Source: Malachius bipustulatus (lineage: Eukaryota > Arthropoda > Insecta > Coleoptera > Melyridae). From it: a DNA stretch of 64,000 nucleotides. Below the pieces are notes generated by a model that saw only the letters and a list, made by a program, of their open reading frames with translations, had not been told where the DNA came from and did no database searches. A program made the translations under genes and the position numbers. The stretch spans positions 88,532,186 to 88,596,185 of the forward strand of contig OU342630.1 in NCBI GenBank assembly GCA_910589415.1, in the 5' to 3' direction. This document shows, one piece after another, positions 45,826 through 58,567 of the stretch (within the stretch, counting starts at the first letter, position 1; every line of letters starts with the position of its first letter).

Positions 45826-46110
45826 ATCAAAATATCTCAAAAACTAAGCCTCCTAGAGATCTTTAGTAAGTATATCTTTTTTCAAATAATGATATTAACT
45901 TTCAAAATAAGTTTAAAACAATTGATTTCCTTCAGTGGCGTCGAAATTAAAAAAAATGACTCACATAACTACACCACTGCATGATTTCGTCTTGAAGCTT
46001 ATTGTACTTCAAAATTTTATCCCTCTATTGATATTAACCTACATAAATGTTGAGAAAAATGAGAGAAGATATTGGATAAAATTGATTTTTTCTTCTTAGT
46101 TTAACAACCC
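45826..46110. repeat. diverged interspersed repeat, copy 2
   Basis: Matches 23030-23330 in order: CAAAATATCTCAAAAACTAAG, AGAGATCTTTA, a TTTCAAAATA block, TTCGTCTTGAAG, and GTTGAGAAAAAT. Divergence is high. Confidence 0.5.
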
Positions 46111-47610
46111 TGTATCCCAAACATACGTTTTAAAGCAAAATTTTATGGGGAAAAATAACAATTGAAGGGGTGATTGGATAAAGGTGTAATGTGAGAATTT
46201 CTGGAAATCAATATTTCATTTTTATTCAGTAAGCTAAAGTGTGGGATAGGTATATTAAGTGATGGTGTTATTATGTACAAAGTGTATAGATGAAATCTTA
46301 TGTATATTAATGTAATGTACAATTCTAGTGGAGTTAGGTGTCATGCAAGTGCTCATGAGTCCTTTATCCAGTGCAAGACGAGTTAAACCTGTAGACAGAA
46401 GTGTTTTTGTGGGAATTATTCATTAAATAAAAAATAAAGAAAAAGTAAAAAATTCACATAGGAATTCTCTAAACACTGATTATCTCAGAACAGATAATTT
46501 CTGGCTTTACCCACTCACTCCTTCAATTATTTATACGTGTTTGCCGGAGTTATGAACATATTACCTGCAACACACTGTATATCATTATAATGGTAAAAAT
46601 AGTTTCTCTAATAATGTCAAAGTCATGACTGCCATTTGAAAAAGATAACTTTATGTCATAACTTGAATTTTAACATTTTTTTTTTTAATTGTAACGCCAC
46701 TGGACTCCTTTTAAAAATGTGTCTGAAGAATTTGTAAATTATTTCTTTCTAATTCTATAAGTACTTACCTGAATGAGAGAGAGAGTGTGGGAAGACGAAA
46801 AATCGGAAAATTGAGTTTTTGCAAATAACTGGAAAACAAAAGACGCGATACCTTATTTTAGTTTTCACCGTTGACGTTTTCTCAAAAGATAAAAGAGATC
46901 AAGGATGAGCGGTCCATTTTTTTGTAGGTATCTCTTATAACCATGGAGATTCCCTATTACAATATTGAAATTTAGACATCCAGTATACATTAATATAGGC
47001 TTCACGAAGCGACAATCTTGGACTACTTTACATACATGCAGTAGATATGGGGTTCACATTGGACTTATGGATGGTTTCCATTCAACATTATATCAGTTAC
47101 TAGTGCGGCTATTCTGTACTCTAAGAGGAACAAGGTTCAAATATAATAAACTTCTTTAATAAAATATCCATGAAATGACTAATTTTCAGGTTTGATTAAT
47201 AGCTGAAACAAAAGGATGTAAACACCATCATGGTCTGAATATCAGCAGGAAATTACCCCTTACCATCGATCATGATCAAGCATATTTGTACAATGAATTC
47301 TGGCAAATATCTTGCTTTGATGCGGAGACAAGTATTTTTAGCCTATTAGCCAATTGAGGTAAAACATCTAAGGCAATACTGAAATAGCGCATGACGCTGC
47401 TCTTTCAGAAAGGGACCAAGAATTTTCTGTGTGGCCTTAATTATGTTTCCTTGTCATTTCACCTGATTTTGATTATGAGGTGACTTTATAACTTTGATTT
47501 CAACGTTTCCTAATTTAGCAGATCTAATGAAATTGAGTATCGAGTGCACCACCGGCGATAACAAAACTGAACTGGAGGTGTGATTTTTTTCTAGAGCAAC
47601 CAATTTATGC
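46111..47610. other. no gene recognised
   Basis: AT-rich. No open frame with a recognisable domain and no clear element ends. Confidence 0.45.
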
Positions 47611-47668
47611 CAGTAGAATCGTTCTCAAAAATGTCCTCAGTTTGCGTTACCATGCACAAATTTTGTAC

Positions 47669-48468
47669 AGGTCGACACATCTAAGGTGGCCGTTGAGAGG
47701 CGCAGATCGAGAAGCGAGAGGTTTTTAGAAAGACAGCGACACATTCAAACCACGCCTGTGTTCGGTACACTGAGTATCAAAGTTCTTGACTAAAAATGAA
47801 TTTTCTGTAATTAATGTTAAAATACGGAATTTTATTACTTTAGTAACGACTTTTGTATCACGACTTTGGCCAAAAAGTATTTTATTTTTAATATATGAAG
47901 ATGACCGCATCTTCATAATAATTCACCATTCACCACGGTCACCATAATTCACAACTCACGAGCACGAGGTTCAGCTCAATATTTTTGAACCACGCTGCAC
48001 TATTTGAATAGAGAAATGCTGGGTTGTAAAGTTGACAGTAAGTACGGTCCGATTTTACATTTAAATAAAACCAAAAAGATAACAAAATTATTATCGAACG
48101 CTCCCTTCGCTCTCTTCGCTAGTCCACATTGACTTGACGAGTACTGACATACCTATTTAATTAATAAATAAGCGGATTGGAAAAGACGGCGATTTAAATT
48201 ATTTGATTGACTTACCGAATTAATGACTCAAAAACACAATTATTAATGAATTTATAAACAATACGTTTTTTATATGCTGATAAGATAAGACAGTACCGAA
48301 ATTACTATTATCTGGTGCTTTTTAGTTTTTTTTGTCATTTCAATTGACTTTGCATAAAGTCTTAACCTGTCTGCATGGATAGTAAAATTCGTTAAATCTG
48401 ACCAACTTGAAAATTAAGCCACTCCCCAAAGGCTACTGCGCCACTGGCCACCTTACGTGTGTCAAGCT
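47669..48468. mobile_element. 800-bp element inserted in the left arm, GTAC target duplication
   Basis: It starts AGGTCGACACATCTAAGGTG and ends with the approximate inverse CACCTTACGTGTGTCAAGCT. GTAC occurs directly on both sides (47665-47668 and 48469-48472). Removing the insert and one GTAC restores the host arm. Inverted ends run about 38 bp with some mismatches. The interior has no recognised frame. Confidence 0.8.
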
Positions 48469-48666
48469 GTACTATAGTAAATTCGATAGAGAGATTAAGA
48501 AATGTTAAATCCAAATTTGCAGCATCATGCATATTTTTTTGCGAAGTTTTTTTTCACATTTTCACGAACATCTTTCTTTGCTCCTATTTGTCGCACATAA
48601 GCAAATGACATATCATTCTCTTCGTTATGAAATTACCTAAATTTTTTATACACATGATTTTTTTGT

Positions 48667-48804
48667 TATAGTTGGACCAGAGATATAACGAAACGACTTC
48701 TGTTATTTTATAAATTTTTGGATTATTGAAATATTGTTGAAGTCATAAAATATGACAATTTAACAATTAGATCATTTCGTTATATCTCTTGGTCGACTAT
48801 ACAC
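48667..48804. mobile_element. 138-bp MITE nested in the CAGTA element
   Basis: TATAGTTGGACCAGAGATAT continues ACGAAA and faces TTTCGTTATATCTCTTGGTC with GACTATA. TA borders both sides. A minimal hairpin element with an AT-rich centre. Confidence 0.8.
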
Positions 48805-49900
48805 TGATAAATAAAATATAAATATTGAGGTTTAAAGTTAAAAATTTGTCTTTCAAATAAGGTTTTTTGCAAATTACTTTTTTTTTGCATTTTACCGCTG
48901 GAAAGCCCTAGTAGTTTTTTGAAGAACAGTCAATTACCGTTACGTTGATTGGTCAATGATGAAAATCCGATAAACGAGTCTCCGGTAATCCACGCGCGAA
49001 ATGATGCATTTCGAAAATTGGCCTTTTATCGTTTTTTTTTTTTTTTTTTGTTGATTTTTTTATCTTTTGTGACTGGAGTTCTAGTGTGTATATCTATTTT
49101 ATTCATGAAAGTGAATTTTGTGTGATATATTGAGATCTGTCAGTGCACAGCAATGTCTATGTTCTCAGAATTCGATCTAGTTTTTATTGTTGGTGATGAT
49201 ATTGATCTACTTATTTGCTATTCTCATATAGAACTCGGGAAAACGTCACTAATGTTTTTCTCAAAAAACTTGGAAAAGGGTCAGAAAAAACTGAGTTCTA
49301 CTCTTCAACCAGCTTAAAACACAAGGAACTTGTCGACCACGTACTTTTTATACATGCTTTTTCTGGTTGTGATCGAGTATGGTAAAACAAAATTGATTTC
49401 AGTGTTTAAAAAAAATTATCTGCAACAAGTCTTGTACTATTTTAAATAAAAAAAACCGAACTACGAACTGATTGCGTCAACATAGGAAAAGACGACTTTA
49501 TCGATCTCAACGGCGTAAACAACGAAAAATCTTACGACGAATTTCGTTTCAACTTTTTCTCCCGCGCATAAAACAAAATCGGATCTTACTTCTCTACGAC
49601 CATCAGAGTCAGCTGCTGAGCAGCATTCATTTCGAACTTGCTATCAAATACAAACATGGCTTGTCAATATCTTGGAAGCGGAAACCTGCATGGGACTGGA
49701 AGAGACATAAATGTGCATGGGAGATAAATAGGAGCTAAATTATTCGTGAAAGTATGAAAAAAAAACTCTTTCTTGCATAATTTGGAAAAAAAATCGCACG
49801 GTGCTGCAAATTTGGATTTAACATCTCTTGGTCATAATCGAATTTCGCATAGTACGAAACTTGTGCATAGTAACGCAAACTCAAAATACCATTTTACTGG

Positions 49901-50752
49901 CCTAATTAGTTTATTAATGCATGCGCTATAGGTTATAATATGATTATATGCCCTCCGTTCAGTTCTGGTGACGGGTAACTCATTTGAATTTAAGTAACTC
50001 TGTTTCGTCATGATCTACGTGGAAATTCAATTAAGGGTCCAGAACACAGCCAGCTCCATGCAGACTTCCGAGCAAACAATTAAGACATCACAAGGGCGGA
50101 TAGATTAGTTTAGTACAGGCTATGTGCTATGCGAGTACTACGACAATTACGGACTTTATATGGTCTTCTCTTCCTACTCCGGACAGATTCCAGACATGCA
50201 CATGCATACATACATTGTCAATTAGCCTCGACGTGATAGACAGTGGCTTCCAGTACCAGTGCCTCCGAAGTGCGTTTTCAATTTCTAATCTACTACCTAC
50301 AATAAATCCAAAAATGCATGCATCACGAATTATCGCGCTAAGATCCAATTCTACCCTGACGTTTGTTTTTCCAGTTGGTTGAATTGTTGATATTATTAAA
50401 AGATGTACCTACCTACCCATAAAAATTTTAGGGCATTTCTTGCATGCATGAGTTGAGCTAGCTGTACCTATCTGAAACTTTTTGTTGATCTTATTTATTA
50501 GAGTCATTTGCTTTTGGTTTCCGTCTTTTGGCAATTCTTTTCCAAATTTCACATAGGTACTAAGAAAAGCAATAATTAACAAAAGAGGAAAACCAAAAGA
50601 AAAATACTATATTTTTTGTATCCTCTACAGAGATACTTATTTGCAGATACTCATCTACTATTGCTTATATGATAGCAATGTTAATTTAAGTGATTGAGCA
50701 AATAGTGATGATTTATAATAATTACAACCAAGAAGTAGATACAATAAAATCT
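49901..50752. other. no gene recognised
   Basis: Mixed composition with short open frames on both strands and no domain. Nothing could be supported. Confidence 0.4.
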
Positions 50753-50854
50753 TCATTGGCAGTTCTGGCCGATCAACTTCAATCCGACAACGATGCAGCC
50801 AATGAATGCAAAGCTGTAGATGTCGAGGTCTATTAAAAGTGTACTTGTTGCCAT
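50753..50854 (-). CDS. candidate 33-residue membrane small ORF (or terminal exon)
   Basis: The minus-strand ATG frame reads MATSTLLIDLDIYSFAFIGC, then IVVGLKLIGQNCQ and a stop. The stretch YSFAFIGCIVVGLKLIG would make one transmembrane helix. The frame stays open about 28 codons upstream to a TGA, past a CAG that could be a splice acceptor, so it might instead be the last exon of a longer protein. Local GC content is raised. No homologue is recognised and chance cannot be excluded. Confidence 0.25.
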   Translation of the reverse strand: MATSTLLIDLDIYSFAFIGCIVVGLKLIGQNCQ

Positions 50855-52290
50855 GCACCATGCACCCGTGACGGCGCTGCCGGAGCACGCCGGAGTCAAT
50901 GCCCGTCCGTTTACTCTCAATACGAAATGAATACCTGGAGTTCACCTTCTCGCCATCTAAACTAAACGTATGACCTGTACAATGTACATTACATAGGTAC
51001 ATACATACCACTCTTACTTGATCTCTGTCTCTGACTGAATAAATGCCTGAGCATGATGTATTATATTCTGTTCTTGCTCATATAAGGAGACGCACTCATT
51101 GAATTTTACTCTAATTTCTCTTCCATGTAGGTAGGTACTAGTATGTATAATATTAAAAATTAGATAGGTACCCAGCTACTTATATTTTATTTTTATAGCC
51201 TTATTCGCCAACAAATCTTGATCGTCTTATTACATTACATTCTTTCAAATTATTATCAATTATTAGGATGTGGAATAAATTATGCTTATTTGATGTAGTG
51301 CCTCAAGAAGTAGGTGCGAAAATTGTGTGCAGCCAGCACAAAAAAAGCAATTATTTCGGAGAAGCTATACAAGCAGAACATTTCAATCCGATTGCAAGTT
51401 TCTGCTTGGCCTTTTTCCGAAACTGCTTTTTTGGTAATATCACACTATTTTCCTATTTGCATAGGTAGAGAGATGGTATAGTTTTTGATCCAGAAAAAAT
51501 ATGTTGTAGAATAGCTTTAAAAAGTACACGTTTTTTTTGCGATCCATGAAACAAAATTTGGTGCGACTCAAGAGCTCTGATTTTTATTTATTTAATAATT
51601 TCTGTTATTTAATCATCCAGTTATAAGCACATGTCAAAAATTATAATTTTCTTGGGGACTAACATTTTCTGGCTAATGTTGTTACTTAGTAAGACTTTAA
51701 GAAACAGCAAAATAAAACCAAATATTTAGTTATTTGTAAAAATTACATCAACTTTGCATCAAATTTGATCAAATTTTAACATAACTTTTGTTCCAGTTTT
51801 TCGAAAACGGAATTTGGGAACAACAATATTGAGTCATTAAAACAACATTGAAAAGATCAATTTCATATAAAGTAATAATTTTTGCAAATTTGAAATTTTT
51901 TTAAAGTCAGAAATGATTAGTTGTGCAAAAAAAATGGGTGAAAAAAAATCAAACAACTTTTACCTGTGACATTTTCCAAAATTTTGAAAACTGATATCAT
52001 AATTATATGTTGCAATTTTGTTATATGTTGCAAAAAACGTCAAATTTGACGGTCATAAAAATCACGTGACAGCTAGTGTGCGTGCGTTTTTACATCATTA
52101 GTTTGTTCATCAATTTCTTCATCATCATTATTAATGAATTCAAAATTTTCCTTGATCGAGAAGAAAAAATATTTCCAATAAGATGCGGACTTTTTTGTGT
52201 GGGAGACTGTACATAAAAATGATTCTCAAATGAGGAGTTTCAAATTCCGAAAAATATTTTGTGGAAATTCAGAATAAAAAGTCTCTGACT
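50855..52290. other. no gene recognised
   Basis: A GC-richer patch continues to about 50960, followed by AT-rich DNA. No repeat ends or reading frame were supported. Confidence 0.4.
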
Positions 52291-52976
52291 TGAAATGGAT
52301 CGCCCCTAACTAGGATAAAAAGAAATTCAAAACAGCCGAGATAAAAGAAAGTTCAGGTTACAATGAGACACAGCAGGTTCTTTTATGCGATCCGTTTCGG
52401 TGATCCTAATCCTGGCACACCTCAATCAAAGATCAGGGGTGACTACGGTATGCAATGGGAAAACCACAACGGTCCTATTAGGGGAAACTCAGGGAAAAGA
52501 CGATGATCACAGTTGCTTTTCGGAGGAAAGCAACAGGCCTGGGGGGGTGAGCGTTAAATTGGCGCCAAGTAACCAGGTTAATACGCGGGAATAGAATGGC
52601 CGAGAAGGAAAACAAAAACGAAGAAGACGAAAATCATGTAGGAGGATTAGGTTGCGTCTTCCGGCTGTCAGGGTGCCCGCTGACAGCCTGAAGACGAGGT
52701 TGCGGTGAAATGGATCGCACCTAGGTATATAGGATGAAAAGTAATTCAAATCAGCCGAGATAAAAGAAAGTCCTGGTTACAATGAGACACAGCAGGTTAT
52801 TTTACGCGATCCGTTTCGGTCATCCTAATCCTGGCATACCTCAATCAAAGATCAAGGGTGACTACGGTAAACAACCAGAAAACCAGAACGGTCCTATTAG
52901 GGGAAACTCAGGGAAAAGACGATCACAGAGCTGCTTTTCGGAGGAAAGCAACAGGCCTGGGGGGTGAGCGTTAAAT
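52291..52976. repeat. direct duplication of a 270-bp unit with an intervening hairpin
   Basis: Copy 1 (52291-52560) and copy 2 (52706-52976) both run from TGAAATGGATCGC to GGTGAGCGTTAAAT. Both contain CAATGAGACACAGCAGGTT, GCGATCCGTTTCGG, GGTCCTATTAGGGGAAACTC and GGAGGAAAGCAACAGGCCTG. Between them a strong stem-loop at 52657-52695 pairs GTCTTCCGGCTGTCA with TGACAGCCTGAAGAC. It looks like a repeat-element leader or satellite dimer. The class is unknown. Confidence 0.85.
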
Positions 52977-53563
52977 AATCAAGCGCGCGAACAGCTGCTT
53001 GAAACTACTTTGCTACAAACCGCCGAAACATAATTTTTTTACATGATTTTTTTATGAATTACAATTGTTATCCGAAACTTTTCGACCCTAAAACTAAAAC
53101 AAGAGAACAAGGCTGGACTTTCAAGTTATGGTGTAATCAGTAATCAGTAATCAGTAATATATATTTTAGTGTTTTAACTTTATAAGAGTCTTACACAACG
53201 TCAATGCAATTTAAAAATAGTCTAAAATCAACAACAAAAAACACCCAAAGATTTCACCGAGCGTATTACCCGGCTAATAACTAGAAGTATACATTAAAAA
53301 ACTATAGTTCCTTCATTCAAAAAATCATCTATGCAATAATACGCCCTATCAATGAGAAATAATTTAAGTGCTTTTAAGGCCAAAGAACAATGGCCATAAT
53401 GCAGCAAAGAAAAAATAATGAAGCTATCTTGCCAACTCACAAGTTTTTGTGATAATTATGAAACAAATTACATAAAATTAAAAAAAAAAGTGTCCACCCT
53501 ATATTGTGTAAGTACATATCTACTAATACCAGGTATATTATACTCAGCTCTATACAGTGATGA
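52977..53563. other. no gene recognised
   Basis: Includes a triple GTAATCA near 53132-53155. Nothing else is supported. Confidence 0.45.
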
Positions 53564-53745
53564 GACGTTTTGATCCGAATAAGACAGAACTTTGAAAAAT
53601 TGAAAGAACTTAAAAAAAACTGAAGTTGGCAGCAATGTCATCGCTGACATTTGACAAATCAGTTTTATACGAAAAAGTAGTAAAATTGATGACATTTAAT
53701 TTAGTTTTTGTTTCAAAGTTATATCTCATTCGGATCAAAATTTAA
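53564..53745. repeat. hairpin repeat, about 180 bp
   Basis: ACGTTTTGATCCGAATAAGA and CAGAACTTTGAAA face TTTCAAAGTTATATCTCATT and CGGATCAAAATTT. The arms pair over about 35 bp with mismatches. Confidence 0.6.
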
Positions 53746-54990
53746 GGTCTGGAGGGGACTATTTATAAACGTCCATACTGTACGTTTTATGCAGGTACAT
53801 CTGAGGGTTAGTAGTATTGTGTAGTGAATGAGGTACCAAAATTAGGAAGAGACAAAAATATAAAAGCAATAGGAAACATAAAAAATACCATCCAATGATG
53901 GAAGAACTTTTTTTAAACAAGCAAGCTTCGACATATTATAGGTACGTAAGTATGCACCTTATTTCGTCCCTCGGGCCATGACAAAAGATTTTTGCAATTG
54001 GATTTATGAGCGAATAGTTTGAAGAGATATCGTGTGGTATGACTGGTGTGAAGGTAATTGTTAACAGTGAAGTTTGGGGAATTGTAGTTTTTAGTTTGTT
54101 AGTTACCGTGACAAAGTATAGGTAAGTGACAATAATTATGATTCTAAATGATGTTGTCTTTTTATTATATTGTTTATTATTTATTATCGTTTATTAAAAC
54201 GGGAAAAAGTTTCATATTGTTTCTTGAAACGTTCAGGAAGAAAGCCTTTATCAATTAAAAATTAAAAGTGTAACCTGAAAGCCAAAATATCTCAAAAATA
54301 TACTCGATTTTCAAAAAATACTACGTGGCTCGTTTTTGCACCTGAGTAATAATTCATTATGCTTTTCATAGGCAACTAGATTATTTTCATATTGATTTGT
54401 CCTCATACTTTACAATTCTCTTGCAGAATTATAGGTATATACTTACTTCTACGTAATGTATGGCTACTATGTATAGTTGTAAAACCGCCACGTTATAGGA
54501 AGGTAAACAAACTGATCGAAACTAAGCGAGGTTAACTTCTTAATATTCAAAGGGTTGGGAAAACTTATGAGACTTTGCCTATTCCTATTCCACACACTCT
54601 CTTCGACCAATCAAGAAGTAAAGCATCGAACGCTATTATACCTACATCCTCTATCTAATGGATGCGGTAAAAGAAAAATTCAGTTATACATACTTAATGT
54701 ACTTAGATCAATATAATATCACCACGTCATCTTGACTTGTGCACAAACTATCAACGTATATTGTGTTTAAGGAAATAACTATACATATAGGTAGGTACTT
54801 ACCTACATCATTATAAAAAAAATTAAAAAGTTAGGTGCAGCTTATGCTAATCTGAACTGGAATTAAATCTAATAAAAATAAATTTTGCTGGACTGCTGGA
54901 TTTATCAGAACAAGTGTCAATTTTTTTTTGTTACAATAAAATAATGGTAACATTATACCTGTATACAGCGTTATCCCATTTTTCTAAATC
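53746..54990. other. no gene recognised
   Basis: AT-rich intergenic DNA with scattered TAGGTAGGTACTTACCTAC-type words (about 54788). Confidence 0.45.
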
Positions 54991-55636
54991 ATTGGGAAGG
55001 GGCAGCATTTCCGGAAAAAAGTTTCAGACACAAGTTATTCATTTTGGAGGGGGACATCGTTAGCAGCCAAAAACCACCCTCGCTCTTAACCCCCTTCCCA
55101 GGGGTGGGAGAGACTTCGACTCGACGTCTTAAATAGGAATCCCCATTTTCCATTTACTTTCTTATGACTAAAAAGCATCAACCTCCCGGAAAATTGGTTT
55201 AGAAAGGATCATCGGTTGGACCTAAAAAATACCCTCCAATCCCAATTCACCATCCCCTAACTTAAGGGGTGACTTTGAAATTTGTATTGGGGATGTCAAA
55301 CCAAACAACTTTTGCCTCTTGCAGTGTTCCCTTGGAGGCCGTTGTTTAGTCATAAGGAAGTAAATGAATACACCGAAAAATTGGTTTTCGAATTGCATTT
55401 TAGGGTCGGAGGGTTGCATCGCATGAAAAAATGCTTCAGACAAAAGTTTTTTTTTCATGAAAAATCATTATCTGCAATAAAACATGGGGGCTCCTATTTA
55501 AGACGTCGAAGTTACCTCCACCCATAGGGAGGGGGTTGAAGGTGGGGGATGGTTTTTGGCTCCAAACGATGTCCCCCTCCAAACTGGATCACTTGTGTCT
55601 GAAACTTTTTTTCCGGAAATAATGCCCCTTCCCAAT
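54991..55636. mobile_element. foldback element, about 646 bp, GC-richer arms
   Basis: ATTGGGAAGGGGCAGCATTT faces AATGCCCCTTCCCAAT. Both arms contain TTTCCGGAAA, AAGTTTCAGACACAAGT, GGAGGGGGACATCGTT and CCAAAAACCA in inverted order, and GACGTCTTAAATAGGA further in. Open frames on both strands are by-products of the arms. Confidence 0.85.
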
Positions 55637-57322
55637 GAGTTCAAAAAAAGATTATTAAAAGATTAAGTAAATATTCGAACCGAATTATAATAAAATTAAT
55701 CACGTGAAATACAATATTATCTAATCTTTGATTTGGTAGAATTTTCAACCCTCTAAATTAGAATGGGAAGCAATCTGCAAAATTTCTAGTTTCCCATTAA
55801 TTATCCTTTGGTCAGTCTTAAAAGTGGTGACCCTGTACATTCGTTTTAGGCTCGAATCTGATAAAACAACAATAGATGCTAAAGACAACAAACAATCATA
55901 ATATGAATGAAAATAAAACAAAATCGTCAGAGTCTAGGTAGGTAGGTATAAGAATACATCATAAATATCTCATATCTCATACATTCTACGCCGACGCTGA
56001 CAATATAGACACGTCGATAGAAGGAAAAACAATAATGGTTAAAAACTACATTTTCCTCCCTCCTTAGGCCTGTCACATATGACGGGTCGAGTACCGAAGT
56101 GCTATTATATTTTTCTCCAATATAAATGTACAGTTAGAGCTACAAGTCTGGTAGGGAATGTGATTTAACTGGGAATGTCCGTGCAGAGTATTGATCCAAG
56201 TTCGCCCCCACAACTACCCCTTGTAGGGATCCGAGCCATCAAAGCTCTTTGTCTGTCGTTTCCTATGTGCATCACCATCACCACCGACTATACATGTATT
56301 ATGCATTGTAAGTGTATTTGATAAATATAACAGGTAATCACCATTTCATCTACCTGGAAAGTCCCCGCATTACTTATTCTAAGTATATGTATAATAAATC
56401 CAACCTGAAGTATGACAAAAGTTGATGTGGATATTTTCCCTATAAAAATGACAATTAAAAAAAAAACAGTTATCATTTTTATACGAAAGAAAAAGATGTA
56501 AACTGACAAGTGACACTATCTACCTATAACGTACATCTTAAACATAGAAAAGGCTATTTGAGTTTTTCATATTAAAGTTATTCATTTTTCAACTAATTTT
56601 CCAAAATTTAATTTAATTTTCAAGGAGGGTAGTTTTACTTCTTACTTTGAGGACCGCCACGAAACCCGAATAAAAAATTTTCCGCAGACTGTACCCAAAA
56701 AGACAATATCGACAGGGTTTAAATTTGACGATCGGGCAACAAAAGAAAATAGACGAAAAGCTCAAGCACCAGGAATGCTATTTAATCAAGCATTTTATTT
56801 TTTTTCAAGAAAAAATCTCAACGCTTGGATCCTAGAACACCATATTCGAACTGACTCATTAATAATTATTGTTTCATAATATAATATCCAGCCCTGGATC
56901 AACGCATCCACCTTCGAAATTTTTGATTAGAATGGTGTTGAAAATACAGGTGAATGTTGTTTAAAAGATTAAAGTACTTTCGGAAAATTACAGGTGTTTA
57001 AATTCAACCAAAGTCAGCCTAGCGGCATCACAGGATTATCATTGGTAGCAAATTTCTGCACCCCCTTCCCTCCCTTCACGAGCCGCCACTATTAAATTAA
57101 TAAAAAATTTAATAAATTGGCTATTAAAAAAAATGGGTATTTCCTGTAATAGCATTCGGGTCTGCTATACCCTACAGCACCTATGATTCCAACCAATCAA
57201 AAGCTTCCATTTTAAGTTACGACCATAAACTCTACATATACCTACCTACTTAAATATAATAATGAAAATGTAGATAAATAAATAAATAAATTTACAAATA
57301 AATAAATAAACTCTTTATCATA
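55637..57322. other. no gene recognised
   Basis: A GC-richer patch near 56060-56280 has no supported frame. An AATA microsatellite lies at about 57270-57310. Nothing else could be assigned. Confidence 0.4.
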
Positions 57323-58300
57323 CAGAGTGCACCATGTATCCTTCTCTATATTGTTATCTCCTAACGCTAACAGATATAGGGTCGGTTAAACAAGTCCAAA
57401 TAAGGAGCGCAATTTTGTGGCCATCTCGATTTCGTCGAGACATACTAGATATCTGTGACCGTTCCTGAAATATCCTGAAAAAACTGAAAAATCGAAATTT
57501 CTTATTTTCGTCATATCTTTTTTATTATTGGAAATTAATAAATAATTTTTTGTGGGCTTACATAAGTCGGCAAGAGCTACCCATCTGACATTTCAAAAAT
57601 TTTCAAAGCCGACTAGATCCCAGAATTTTCATAGTCAACTTTCGTTTTTCTTATAGCCACCACATTGTTTTTTTATGTTGTTCGATATAAAAAAAATCAT
57701 AAAAACTAAAAATTGTTAAACTTCAAAAAAATAAATTAAAAAAAATTTTCTTCTTCTTTTTTCTTTACAAAAAAGACAACTTTTTAGAGCGAATTTCATA
57801 GATAAATTAAAAAACCATAAGACAAGCACTATTTCGGCGTATTTTACAAATGTTGACGTTTTTCTACGATTTTTTTTTAGATTTTTCTTTGAAAAAAGAA
57901 GAATAAAAAAAATTTTTTTTGAAGTTATTCATTTTTGGTTTCCATTATTTTTTTCATATCGAACGACATAAAAAAATAATATGGCGGCCATAAGAAAAAA
58001 GAAAGTTGACTGTGAAAACTGTTGATTCTAGTCGGCCTTGAAAATTTTTGTAATGACAGATGGATAGATCTTAACGGCTTATGTAAGCCTACAAAAAATT
58101 ATTTATCAATTTCCAATAATAAGCAAGATATGTCAAAAAAATTTCAGTTTTTTCAGGATATTTCAGGAGCAGTCACAGATATCTTGCATGTCTTGGCGGA
58201 TTCGACATGGCCACAATACTGCGCATCTTTTCTCTAATTTAACCTGTATCTCTTAGCGTTCAGGAGATACCAATAAAGAGAAGGATACATGGTGAACCTG
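57323..58300. mobile_element. 978-bp foldback element (complete copy of the 13680 family)
   Basis: CAGAGTGCACCATGTATCCT faces AGGATACATGGTGAACCTG, each next to TA. The arms share GATATCTGTGACCG, TATTTCAGGA, GGCTTACATAAG and TTTGGTTTCCATTA in inverted order. The centre near 57790-57850 is a short unpaired region. The truncated relative lies at 13680-14298. Confidence 0.85.
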
Positions 58301-58567
58301 TATATCCATGACCCATCAGTTTGAAAGCCATCGTTATGTAGTATCGATAATCAAGATATCGATATCGATATCAAGATGTATCAAGATATCACAAGTATCG
58401 ATGATTATAAGAGTGGTATTCATCAGATTCTAAAACAATTAAAAATCAAAAACTGTGTCTCATAAATTATTTTTATTGAAAAAGAAATTACAAGTTTTTA
58501 ATTATACGGGCGTGTTTCCTTTTTATGAAGAAAATCCCATTTTTTGAAGAAAATTTTTTATAAATGT
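58301..58567. other. ATCGAT-rich short palindromes
   Basis: About 58347-58405 contains several TATCGAT/ATCGATA words and AAGATATCGATATCGATATC. This motif resembles binding sites of insect factors such as DREF (TATCGATA), but simple-sequence origin is equally likely. Confidence 0.3.

Larger units (their letters stand above)
47611..49900 (+). mobile_element. DNA transposon with CAGTA ends, carrying nested insertions
   Basis: The tips CAGTAGAAT (47611) and ATTTTACTG (49900) begin long inverted arms: GTTTGCGTTACCATGCACAA against its inverse near 49863-49885. Beyond the nested element the left arm resumes and ATGTTAAATCCAAATTTGCA matches inverted 49804-49823. The arms are about 150 bp. Inside, two frame-shifted plus-strand pieces at about 49160-49390 read EFDLVFIVGDDIDLLICYSH and HVLFIHAFSGCD. 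These resemble a VVG.D.DLL / HAFSGCDTT-type protein found in insect repeats. The element is about 1.5 kb without its insert and probably non-autonomous. Confidence 0.7.

Noticed and set aside
55222..55527. Facing open frames within the foldback at 54991-55636
   Set aside because: They reflect the inverted arms. No domain and no codon signal beyond composition.
58340..58405. ATCGAT cluster as a functional DREF-type promoter
   Set aside because: No gene start is visible nearby and simple-repeat origin is likely. It is listed only as a low-confidence motif cluster.
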